Shown: in pieces, positions 33,064 to 43,374 of the stretch | Numbering within the stretch: the first letter of the stretch is position 1 | Layout: each line of letters begins with the position of its first letter | From: Ustilaginoidea virens | Lineage: Eukaryota; Ascomycota; Sordariomycetes; Hypocreales; Clavicipitaceae | Assembly: GCF_000687475.1 (NCBI RefSeq) | Contig: NC_057317.1 | Location: 4,650,501-4,714,500, forward strand | Direction: 5' to 3' | DNA: 64,000 nt | Made by a program: the position numbers and the translations under genes | The notes under the pieces: generated by a model | What the model was told of the DNA's origin: nothing | Database searches by the model: none | Seen by the model: only the letters and a program-made list of their open reading frames with translations

Positions 33064-34497
33064 TTCGGCCACAGCTTCGGAAGCTCTGCCGAAGGCTTTG
33101 GCGTCTAGAGCAGCCAGTTTGGCAGCGCGTGTCTCGGAGCAGCCGACGAAAGAGGATGTGAGATGTAGCCGGTGCTGGAAAACTTTGATAGAAGAGAGCT
33201 GCCCGCAGTCGTTTAGTCCAAACAGAAGCCTGCCAGAGTGTCGTACTATCCTGTTCTAGGGGTGGTCAAGTGAATGAAGCGGAGGGAAAAGGGCGTCAAG
33301 AGAAACCGACGTACCAGGGGTGATGAAGGTGTCGGATTTTAATCACTGCTCCAGGAGCAGTGGCGGACGAGAAGGCAGATTGGAGCGAAAAGATAAGCAA
33401 GCAACAAAGCCGAGGTCAATTCATGATGTCGGGACTCGGGGAGGGTTGGGTGAAGCCAAGAGATTGATCTCGTAAAAATTTCTGTACTGGGATGCTCCGT
33501 TCGCGGCCTTGGAGCACGGCCCAGATCCCATAGCTTCCCAGCTGTAGTTGACAGTGGCCAGCTTTAAGAGCCTGGGCCGACACAGAAGGTGTCTAGGCGT
33601 CCTAGGCAACTGGGTTCCAGTAAAACAGGGCTGCAGTCGGTGGGGAAAGCAAGTCCTACTGCAGGCTTTAAGTTTTTGCATTTGAATACCTTTCCAAAAA
33701 AAAATCTCAAGTATTATAATACCTTTTTTACTATTCAACTTTAATAAAAATATACTACATAATAATATAAAGATATTTTGACAAAAATATTTTTAAAAAT
33801 AATATTTTTTTGGTTTTAAAATATTATATATGTATAGACTTATTATAATATATATCTTTAGGCTTTTAACATTTAAGTGATTTTTATTACATATTAAGCT
33901 TCCTACACCTCTTTATAGAAAAAGTTAAAATTTTTATATTAATATCAATAGTAATTTTATGTATTTTATTTTTAATTTGTAATCGAATTTTTACACCGCT
34001 TAAATAACTGAAAAAAAAAAAAGTAAATAAGAGATATTTTAAAATATTGCAAGTGTATTTCCTTGCTGCAAGTACTTATTACGCGTTTTTAAATATTATT
34101 TAACTTATTTTCCTTGGTTTTACTTTTCAATCCTATTCCAGATGTCGTCACCAGATACCTGTCTACGACATGACGCCAGAATGATTTCTAGTGGCTACTT
34201 CCAGTGACTCTCACCACCCAAGCTCCATAAGCAGCAGCGCTGCGTTGACATCTCAAAGCCCGCAGCTATACACCTGTCTTGACTCGAGCTAGTTGATGAC
34301 CAGACCAGCTTTCCTTGCCGTCTCGCTTTATTACGGGAAAGCCTTCTCGGGGAAGGCACTTCTCGTCTTGGTACTTGGTGATGAGCGAGTTGGTTCCGTC
34401 ACTTAGCACCAGCACACGTTAGCCTTTCTCTCCTTTTTCTTTGTCCTTTGGCTCGTTTGGCGCAATTCTGGGCGGCAGAGCATGCGCCGAAGACGAT
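33064..34497. other. Divergent intergenic region with an AT-rich block
   Basis: No gene was seen between mitoferrin and vac14. From about 33695 to 34120 the DNA is extremely AT-rich, in sharp contrast to both sides. Confidence 0.65.
33695..34120. repeat. AT-rich block, possibly a RIP-mutated relic
   Basis: About 425 nt consist almost wholly of A and T, with hardly any CpG and many TTAATA, ATATTT and TATAAT words. No reading frame, terminal repeat or target-site duplication is visible, so its origin cannot be named. C-to-T repeat-induced point mutation of an old repeat is one explanation. Confidence 0.6.
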
Positions 34498-37400
34498 ATG
34501 GATGCGAACATACAACGCGCCTTGAATGACAAACTCTACGACAAGCGCAAGGTCGGGGCCCTTGAGTATGTGACGTTGATCGAAATCCTTCCTCCCCCCC
34601 ACTCCCCAAATATCCCCAAATGTCCCCAAATGTCCTCAAATGTCCCTCCATACGCTGCCTGTCCCTCGCGCATCTTGACTGCTCGGTGAGACTGTGGCTC
34701 TTGTTCCTGATATCCCTCTTCTGAAACAGGTTGGAAAGGGTAATCCGAGAATTAGTTGTTTCCAAGGACTATCAGCGAGTGCACGATATCCTCGAGCAAC
34801 TTTGCAACGACTACGCCTACGCAGTTCACCAGCCTCATGCCAGGAATGGAGGACTCATCGGCCTAGCAGCAGCAGCCATTGCTCTTGGCCCAGTAAGTCA
34901 ACCCTGCTTCGGCAATCAAATGTCATCCCGTTCCCGGCCGGAAATCCATCTCTGTTCCTTCATGCATCGTACATGGGCTCGCGGCGACAACGGGTCATGA
35001 GTTGCTTTGCCCTCTTTGCGATCTCTCATTGTATAGTGTTATTGATGTTTCTCCTTGTGCTGTCCAGGACCTCCCTCGGTATCTTGCCAAGATTGTTCCA
35101 CCAGTCTTGGCTTGCTTTACGGATCAAGATGCTCGTGTGAGGTATTATGCATGCGAGGCCATGTACAACATTGCCAAGGTTGCAAAGGGCGAGATTTTGG
35201 TCTATTTCAACAGCATATTTGATCAGCTCTGCCGAGTAAGGACTTTGCTACCCTTCGCGATCCCCAGTCGAACCATGAATTGGTCATACTAACAGGTGTG
35301 CAGCTTGGAGCAGATTCTGAACTCTCGGTAAAAAATGGCGCCGAGTTACTTGACCGACTCGTAAAGGACATCGTCTCCGAGTCTGCGGCGTCGTACGTTT
35401 CGGTGTTGGAGGCGCCGCCTGGCTTTGATGATGACAAGGTTTCCATGGAAGATCGTCGCATAAATCTGCCCACCGCGTTTTCGCTAACAAACTTCATACC
35501 GCTCTTGAAAGAACGGATTTGGGTCATCAATCCATTCACCCGGCAATTTCTCGTCGGCTGGATAACCCTCCTGGACTCTATACCAGATCTTGAGCTCGTC
35601 GCCCATCTTCCTGACTTCCTCGGTGGTTTGCTCAAATTTCTCGGTGACCAGAACACAGACGTGCGGACTGCGACCCAATCCTGTCTTGACAAATTTCTAA
35701 ACGAAATCAAGAGAATTTCCCGCGTAAGGAAGGGCATATTGGAGAGCAAGAGATCCAGGGAAGGTGGCAAGAGGAAGCGACAAGAATCGATAGACACGGA
35801 AAGCATTCAGCCAGACCTACGAGAAGGTGATGAATTAGACTCCGAGGCATGCGAAGAAGAAGAGGAGGACAGCTCTGAAGAGGACTGGATCCCTGGCCAA
35901 GACGTTGAAATCAACTACAAGAAAATCCTGGAGATTCTTACCGCGACGCTCGACTCTCCATTAGGTTGGTTTCATCCAGCCCTCTCCGCATAACTTAGCC
36001 GCGTTTGATACTAAGAAGACAAGCAGAAGAGGACTGCCTGCTAGAGTCTCTTCGCTGGGTCGTTGAGTTTCTTGACATATCGCCGGAGGAGGTACTGCCT
36101 TTTACCCCCAAAATCCTCGCTCACATGCTGCCGGCGATGGCAAGTAGCAAAGAGACCATTCACCAGGCCGCAACGCGAGTCAACACTTGTCTTATGGACT
36201 ACGTGGTGTCTCTCTCCGATGAATCAAGTTTGAACGGCCCACAGGCACAATCTCGTTCCACCTCTCGGCTTGCTTCGATCATGGATAAACCGGAGGACCC
36301 CCACAGCAACAGAGCATCGCTCTCAGGCATTCGCGAACAGGATGTTCCAAGCCTCGGTCCGGACCGCGTTCGATCTGCAACATTCGGTGCCCTGTCGGAG
36401 CCGCCACAAGCTGACCTGGACTATAACGCTGCAGTGAACTCCCTCACTCTGCTGTTTCTCAACGACCACGAAGCCACGAGAGTTGCTTCGCTGACGTGGC
36501 TAATCATGCTACACAGAAAGGCCCCTCGGAAAGTCTTGGCATTCAATGACGGCACCTTCCCAGCTCTTCTGAAAACTCTCTCCGACCCATCCGACGCCGT
36601 CGTCACTAAAGACCTACAATTGCTGTCGCAGATATCCCGAAATAGTGAGGATGATTACTTTGCCAATTTCATGGTCAACTTGCTGCAGCTATTCTCCACC
36701 GATCGCAAACTGTTGGAGACGCGGGGAAATCTCATTATACGGCAGCTGTGCATCAGCCTGAGTCCCGAACGGATATATCGTACGCTCGCCGATTGCATAG
36801 AAAAGGAAGAGGATGTTGAGTTTGCCAGTATCATGGTACAGAACCTGAACAACAATTTGATCACGGCACCACAGCTGGCGGACGTGCGCAAGCGATTGCG
36901 CAATCTAGAGGCCAAGGATGGACAGACGCTCTTTGTGGCCCTGTTCCGTTCATGGTGTTACAACGCAGTCGCTACATTTTCATTATGCTTACTGGCGCAA
37001 GCATACGAGCAAGCCTACAATCTACTCCAGATATTGTATGACTATCCGAGCAAACAACCACGGCCGTGTCTGTTTTCGAGGGTGCTAACTCGAGCAAGTG
37101 GTGAGCTAGACATGACGGTCAATCTCTTGATTCAGGTAGACAAGCTGGTCCAGCTTATCGAGTCCCCAGTATTCACCTGTCAGTCAAGTTCAAGTTCTCG
37201 GGGCGGCAACACCGGGCTTGCGTTCATCTTTACCGCTAACACGACGTTTAGACCTGAGGCTTCAGCTTCTGGAGCCTGAGAAATTTCCATATCTGTACAA
37301 ATGCATGTATGGAATCCTGATGCTTTTACCACAGTCCTCGGCGTTTGCGGCTCTTAAAAATAGGCTCAACAGTGTAAGCTCCATAGGCTATCTCCATGTT

Positions 37401-37882
37401 TCGCCCCGCGGGTAAGCAACAGGTCCCCTCCTCTAGTCAGACTCAGACCTGTAGCCGTGTCTTGTAGAATCCCCAACCGTTGCCCGTGCACGCCTTGATT
37501 CGCTAACGTTGCCATGGCCAGCGCGGCTGTGCCGTCAAGCAGCTCGAACTATGACCGCCCGAATCGGCTCAAGGGACGCGAAGAAGGGGGAATCAGGTGG
37601 GTCGAGCTCCTAGAGAAGTTCCGAAGTGTGCAAGACAGGGCAAGGAGAGTACAACGACACAATGCGGGGAGTGAAGACGTATCTTCGGCAGACATGGCCG
37701 ATCTCCGCCTGGGAGACGCTTCATTGGAGCCAAAGAATAATGCCCGAGTTCCGCCAGCGGGGAATGCGCAGATGACGTCGACAAAGGACATGGGGCCAAC
37801 TCCAGCGGCTAAGAAGACTGGCCTGGGAAGACAATTCGGAAGGCTCGGTGGCGCCGTCTCCGGCAAGAACAGGAGAAGTTAG
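34498..37882 (+). CDS. vac14: VAC14, scaffold of the Fab1/PIKfyve complex
   Basis: Seven exons, join(34498-34565, 34730-34892, 35068-35235, 35304-35964, 36027-37178, 37252-37411, 37522-37882), give 910 aa. Vac14 is the HEAT-repeat scaffold that holds the Fab1 lipid kinase and Fig4 phosphatase on the vacuole and endosome, controlling PI(3,5)P2. The N-terminus ([24 protein letters not shown]) and the block [28 protein letters not shown] are hallmark sequences. The C-terminal part has [22 protein letters not shown], joined by the last two introns to [22 protein letters not shown], and ends with [13 protein letters not shown]. An acidic low-complexity stretch lies near residues 325-350. One donor is the weak GTTGGT (35965). 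The stop lies 117 nt from that of the HAUS1-like gene. Confidence 0.93.
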
Positions 37883-37999
37883 TGTAAAGCAAGGAGCGGT
37901 TAATCACCATGGCAAAGCAATGCCGTTGGAAGATTTTGAAGGGCGGCACCTGGACTAGGTAGTTTCCAAAATTTGCTGCACTTGCGAAACTTGCTAGCC

Positions 38000-38929
38000 T
38001 CAAGAGCGTTTGACCGGACTAGCCTTTTCGACAAGGCTTTCAAACATTTCGTCTCGTGTGGTCCTCAAGGCCAAGAGCAGCTGCTCCGAGTCCTCGACCT
38101 GGCTTTTGGCCCTGTCCGGGTCACTTGACAAACCTGCAAAGACGGCCATTTGAGCATCAAGCCTCTTTTTCTCCTTTAATAGTGCCAAGAGTTCTTCTTC
38201 ATCGTCCAAGACACAACGGATGGTCGGATGAGGGAGCCGAATCGACGGCGCGACCGCCAAATCGTCTTTACCATCTACAAGCTGCTTGGCGGCCACCCTG
38301 GTCTTCCGCTGCAGCTCCAAGTTCTCCCTCGGCAGCTCCGACTCTGACGGTACGAGGTGACGGGCATCCTGGGAGGCGGCCAGGGTTTCCGCAACACCAC
38401 TAGCCTCTCGCGAGAGGAGCGCTCTGACAGCGCCGACCCGCGCGAGCATCTGCTCCGTCTCGAACAGAGACGACTGCATGGCGAGGAAATTGCGCACCAG
38501 GCTATCCGTGTCTGGGCAACCGATGCCTTGCTGCGCAGCCGTCAGCGCGAGCGCCTCGAGAGCGGCCCGTCCCTCCTGGCTGAGGTGATCAGCCACTCTG
38601 AGCAAGATTTCGGTCCTCAGCGTCGAGCGGGCGTCGGGCTGACCAACCGTCTCGTCGTCGTTGACGGAGGAGGTGCGTTGAGAAGAAGAAGCCGCATTCA
38701 GGCCGGCCAGCATGTCGCTGGTTTCGTCGACGGACTCGCTGACTGCCGCTGTGGCCATCAGCGCTTGGAGAGTGGCCGGGTTGCGCTCGAACGGGGGGAC
38801 CTGGCCCGAAGGAAACTTGGAGGCGAGCCACGAGTCTACGTACGACCAGTCCTTGGCGGCGGACGCGGCCATTCGGGAAACGGATGGGGAGAAGTGGGCA
38901 GAGGGATCGCCTGGGCTGGAGAAATCCAT
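38000..38929 (-). CDS. Probable HAUS augmin-like complex subunit 1
   Basis: A single exon of 309 aa. Residues about 22-75 (AAKDWSYVDSWLASKF.. PPFERNPATLQALM) match what I recall of the N-terminal block of fungal HAUS1 proteins. The rest is mainly helical and probably coiled coil, for example about 200-300 with EEELLALLKEKKRLDAQM. In filamentous fungi augmin helps bring gamma-tubulin to spindle microtubules. No catalytic motif or membrane segment is visible. The ATG at 38929 was chosen because the next Met (residue 20) lies very close to the conserved block. Family assignment is from remembered similarity, so other coiled-coil proteins are not excluded. Confidence 0.6.
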   Translation of the reverse strand: MDFSSPGDPSAHFSPSVSRMAASAAKDWSYVDSWLASKFPSGQVPPFERNPATLQALMATAAVSESVDETSDMLAGLNAASSSQRTSSVNDDETVGQPDARSTLRTEILLRVADHLSQEGRAALEALALTAAQQGIGCPDTDSLVRNFLAMQSSLFETEQMLARVGAVRALLSREASGVAETLAASQDARHLVPSESELPRENLELQRKTRVAAKQLVDGKDDLAVAPSIRLPHPTIRCVLDDEEELLALLKEKKRLDAQMAVFAGLSSDPDRAKSQVEDSEQLLLALRTTRDEMFESLVEKASPVKRS

Positions 38930-39335
38930 GGTTGTCGACAGGAGCGTTGGCAGTTGACGAGTCGACCGACTTGCCGGGTGCCTTGCCGGCCCAAGATGAT
39001 GATTGATGATATTGATCCTGATCCCTGTCGAGGGCGAGGCGGGTTATTTGTATTTGGTAGGTTGCATTCACAAGATGAGCACAATTCTGGCGCTATCCCA
39101 TTTTCGGAAACTTGTGCTATTCCACGACCTGACCTTTTGTGTGTATCACGTGGCTATATATAATACTGCAGGGTAACAACATCATTTCTTCTGGGAACAA
39201 ACAAACAAAAAAAAAAAACGAAGAGTTCAACACCAGGTCAACGCCAAAAGGTAGGCAGCCCGTTCGACTTCTTCTTCTCAAGTTGCATCCCCCATAGGCC
39301 ATCGCGGCTCTCCCTCTTCCCGCCATGTCTCGGAC
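38930..39335. other. Intergenic between two minus-strand genes
   Basis: No gene was seen. A TATATATA-like string near 39152-39163 lies about 225 nt upstream of the HAUS1-like start, and an A-rich tract is at 39201-39220. Confidence 0.5.
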
Positions 39336-41027
39336 TCAGGCCCGGTTGGCGTAATGGTCCCACCCGGAAGGCGGCTCTGGACTCTCCATCTCGGCTATAC
39401 CGCCCACGAGCACGTCAGGCGCAGGCGCAGGCGCAGGCGGGTGCTGCTGCACGGGAGACGTCGCCACGGCAGAAGCGAAGCCGAAGCCGCCGTTGGTCAT
39501 GACGGGCGTCGTGGCAGATGCGGTTTCGTGGCCGACGGTCCCGAGCTCCTGCACGGGACTGCTGTGCTCGGGCCATTTCGGCGGCGGCGGACTCCCCAGG
39601 CGAGGCGAGACGTAGGAGTGGTTGGCGCTCTGGTCGTAGTAGCCGCTGAGGGTGTTTATGCTGTGAGGAGGCGGCGACTGGGGCAGCGAGGCAGGATAGT
39701 CGCCGACGGTCTGGGCACCGCCGGGATCGACGCCGGCTCGGGGCTTGGTTTGGCGACGGAAGAACAACCCCAGGGCGAGGGCGAGCAGGACGACGGCCGC
39801 GGCGCCAATGGCGATGCCTGCGATGGCGCCAGCCGAGAGGCCGGAGGACGAGGACGAGGACGAGGAGGAATGGCCGCCGCCAGCAGCCGCGGTGCTGGAA
39901 GGGGATGGTGCCGAGCTGCCGGTGCTGCTCGTGGCGGCGGCGGCGGTGGTGGTGGTGCTGCCGTTGTTGCTGCTGCCGCCGCTGCTGCCGCCGCTGCTGC
40001 CCACGCCGACGCCGCGGATGGGAATGTCGTTGTAGGCGTCGCACTTGGGGGCCGGAGCTGCCAGCGGACAGTCCCTCGCCAAGCAGATGGAGGTGAGCTG
40101 GTCGTGGTCCGGCGGGATGCACCGCAGGTTGTACTTGGAGTTCATGTAGTTGCTGAGGGTGGTGGCGTCGGTGTCGGAGAAGCCAAAGGACTGGCTGGCG
40201 CTGATGAGCTGCTCGATGAAATACCCAATGTGCGTCTGGTTCAGGTCCATGTACTTGTGGACGTAGGCCGGGTTCAACGGGTCGAAGGCCTCGGCGAAGC
40301 TCTTGTACTCGGAGCACGAGTAGATCTTGCCAAAGGCAAAGTACCAGTGGCTGAAGAGGGTGCTGCCAGGTTTTTGTTTCCGTCCGTCGCGGTCAGCCCG
40401 GCCGATACTCTCACCCGCCCTTCTGGCCGGAAGTAAAATAAACGCGGCACGGCGCCGGTACTTACTACTGATTCGACCCGGGCTTGATGTCCGGGGCAGA
40501 CGTGGAGCCGTTCAAGAAGGCGAGCAGGGGATCGAGGCCGCCCCCGTCCAGCCAGTCGGTGCGCACGGCGGCGCCGTTCGCGTTCGTCGTCGCATCTAGT
40601 CATTCCGACGGAGCGGCGTTAAGACGTTGGCCTTTGTCAGCAACAGCCCGGCCTCTTTTATCTTTTTGGGGGGGGTTCTTTGCTGGGTGCCGCCCCCCTT
40701 TTAACCCGGAGGTTATATATATCATGCCGCCCCCCCCCCCAGTCAGGATAGATAGATATGCGTACTTGACCCGTCAAACCACGGCCGGAGATAGACGTCG
40801 CGGCCTGCATACGTGCCCCAGTTGAAGATGCCCGTGTTTTGCGAGTCGACGCCGGCGTACGCGAGCGAGACGATGCTCTGCATCAGGCGCAGCTGCGTCG
40901 TCGCGTTGCTCGCCCCGAACCGCTCCGCCGCGTAGTAGTCGCAGATGGTCTGGCCGTCGAGCCGGGCGGCAGCCGCCTCTCTCGCGGGCAGCAGCAGGGC
41001 CAGCGAGACTGCGTGTTTCCGCAGCAT
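39336..41027 (-). CDS. Ser-rich single-pass surface glycoprotein of an uncharacterised ascomycete family
   Basis: Three exons, complement(39336-40362, 40466-40595, 40766-41027), give 472 aa. A signal peptide (about 1-20, MLRKHAVSLALLLP) leads into a Cys-containing ectodomain. That domain resembles a conserved ascomycete family I know only as hypothetical proteins: WLDGGG, SNQYTLFSHWYFAFGKIYSCSEY, VHKYMDLNQTHIGYFIEQL and LRCIPPDHDQLTSICLARDCP. A Gly/Ser/Thr-rich stalk follows, probably O-glycosylated. One membrane helix (GAIAGIAIGAAAVVLLALALGLFF) is followed by RRQTK and a Pro-rich cytoplasmic tail of about 125 residues. The layout is like that of cell-wall stress sensors, but the ectodomain is not WSC or Mid2. 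The join at 40362/40466 rests on phase and the SNQYTLFSHW match. Confidence 0.75.
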
Positions 41028-42224
41028 TGTGAGGCGCTCTCGCCAGCTCGGGGGCGCGTCGGAGGAGCGAATTCGCAAAAGAAAGGGGGGGAAGGGGGGG
41101 GGGAAGAGAAACCAGGGGCGCGACGAGGGAATCTACGGGAATAAGGGGGCGAGGACCCGGCGGGAACAGGTCGTCGGGAGGCGAGAGAGGGCACGAGGAG
41201 AGCAAACCAAAAGCAGGGCAATGGAAATACGGCAAACGACCGTGTTCTTGTTTATCTTGTCCATTCCCCCCTCCCGGACCCCGGGCCAGCGAGCGTTCGC
41301 GCGAAGCAATCACGCCGAGGGCTTATTAACCAGGACCCGTTCAGACAAAACCCGGGGGTTGAGCCAACAGCAGCATGGGCGCCGCGGAACGGCTACCTGC
41401 CCTCCGTTCAGCCAGCTGCAGCGAACGAGAACGAGGCTGGCCTGAAGCCGGGGAGGGGCGTGTATGTTCATCCGTTGGGCAGACGTCAAGCGTTGGAGTT
41501 GTACGAGGACCGCGCTCGTTGGCGCCACAAGAAAAGCCCCCCTGTTTATATATGACCCTGGTGGTGCCTCCGTCCGTTGGACGTAAGTGTCTAATTTCAG
41601 CCTGCTGGACGGAAATTCCGGGCGCGGGAAAAGAAAAAAAAAGAAAAAAACGGAAGACGAAGAAGAAATATTGAATTAGGATGCGCACCCCCTTCTCCCC
41701 CCCCGTCGGGTTGGTCACGACACACAAGACACCGGTTCGGCAGGGAGCCGCCGGGGACTAAGGCGTCAGTGAGCGTTTTTGGTAAAAAGGGAGCAGTAAC
41801 ACGTCACTTTGTTGCGAGTCTGTCTTCGCCCAGGCAGAGAAAAGTTGTCGGTCGGTAACTCGGTGGTCAGCGCGTCGGCACCCCCCTGGTATTTTATCAG
41901 TTGAAACAAACAAGATGCTCGGGCCAGCATGCATCAGCAGAAACAATGGCTCATGCTTCCCTCCCCCCCCCCTCCCCCGGCTCAGCAAATTCATTCTGCG
42001 CAAACTGGCTGGAGCGGTGTTTGATACAGAGAGTCGGAAAGCAAGGTCTGAGCGACGGCGAAGCTTTGGCAGGAATCCTGTCCCCACCGACACGCAAATC
42101 ACGCACTCAAAAGACTCACAGCCTGCAAAGGTTTCTCATGAGCCATATACACCAACTGCCAACGCGTCCGATAGTTGTTGCCGCCGGGGACAAAGAAAAA
42201 AATACGCTCAAGGTATGGTACAGA
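41028..42224. other. Intergenic, surface glycoprotein promoter side
   Basis: No gene was seen. It contains G-rich and C-rich homopolymers (about 41083-41105, 41940-41980) and an A-rich tract near 41630-41650. Confidence 0.55.
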
Positions 42225-43374
42225 TCACAGCTCGATCTCTGGTGGAACGCCCTTGTTCTCCTTGATCTTCTCGCCACCAGTGACATTATTGTTCTCCCAA
42301 GTCCATTGCGAGCAAGAGGCGCACATGATATAGACGTTCGTTCCACCCGGCTTTATGGTCCCAGACACATTCTCAACCGTCAGCTCGGTGATGGGCACGC
42401 CAGAGGTGGGAACACCCGTGGGGGAAGAGTTCTTGTAGTCCTGCTGCACAACAATGCCGTTTTTGGAAATGCCAGACAGGGTAATGTCCTTAAAGACCAC
42501 ATCGGACACAGACCCGGAAGCGCCGGCAATGGTCTTGATGCGAACCCCGTTGTCCGAGTTGACAACCTTGGAGTTCAAGACGCGAACGCCCTTGACGACG
42601 TTGGACAATCGGTGGCCGATGGAGCCCACAGAGATGCCGTGGCCGCCCTCGCAAAACCCGTTGATAAAGGTGATGTTGGTGCCCGAGTTGGCGGCAAAAC
42701 AGTCGTCTTGGTTGTACACGCGCGCGCCGTCAATGTAGACGCCCGTCGATAGCCCAATGTTGAAGCCGTCGCTGTTGTGCGCGCCCTTTTTATCGCCTAG
42801 GGAGTTGTCGATTCTGACGTTGTGGATGTAGAGGTTGTCCGCGCGCGTGATGGTAAAGGCGTTGACGGGCGTGTTCAAGACGCTCAACGACTCGATCCTG
42901 GAATCGACGAGGTGATTAGCCAGGAACAAGCTGGGCTTCGACTTTCCGCCGTTGTTGCCCTTTCCGTCCCACCAGCGGTAGCCTTGGCCGTCGATGACGC
43001 TCGAGGCTTGGCCCTGCACGAGAATGTTTCTGCCGGAAACCGACATCAAGGGCCCGTGCCAGTTTTTGAAGCCAAACCTCATGCGTCCGGAGATGAGGAC
43101 CTTGGTTGGTTGGCAAACAGAGAGAATTTCTTGCGTTAGTACACCGGTCCTCAGACTTGGGGGCTTCCTGTTTACTCACCTTCGTGCCGTCGTTGAGATT
43201 GCTCAGGTCCAGAGTAACGCCAGCGGGGACATGAAGATCATGGAGCCGTATGGTGCTGCATGCGTTCTTCTCCTTCATAGCCTCGGCTGCGTCTGTAAAG
43301 GTACAATCCGACCGGGTTGGGACGGCGCCGACAGCTGCCGCCCAAGCCGCTAGCAGAAGCGCAAGCAAAGCCAT
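42225..43374 (-). CDS. Secreted endopolygalacturonase (GH28)
   Basis: Two exons, complement(42225-43100, 43180-43374), with a 79-nt intron, give 356 aa, the usual size for a fungal endo-PG. It hydrolyses internal alpha-1,4 bonds of pectate in plant cell walls. A signal peptide (about 1-18, MALLALLLAAWAAAVGA) is followed by a short propeptide. The GH28 beta-helix carries the catalytic aspartates D176 (in NSDGFNIG) and D197/D198 (NQDD), H219 (GGHGIS) and the substrate-binding R252-I-K. All are in their usual order, so it should be active. NSDGFN is a slightly unusual form of NTDGFD. Cysteines near the C-terminus (CASCSQW) are typical. It is divergent from the GH5 gene across 3.0 kb. Confidence 0.93.

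Noticed and set aside
38357..39163. 268-aa open frame on the plus strand
   Set aside because: It is antisense to the HAUS1-like gene and has no domain or conserved block.
39354..40436. 360-aa open frame on the plus strand
   Set aside because: It is antisense to the Ser-rich stalk and tail of the surface glycoprotein. Its Gly/Arg/Ala runs come from the complementary repeats.
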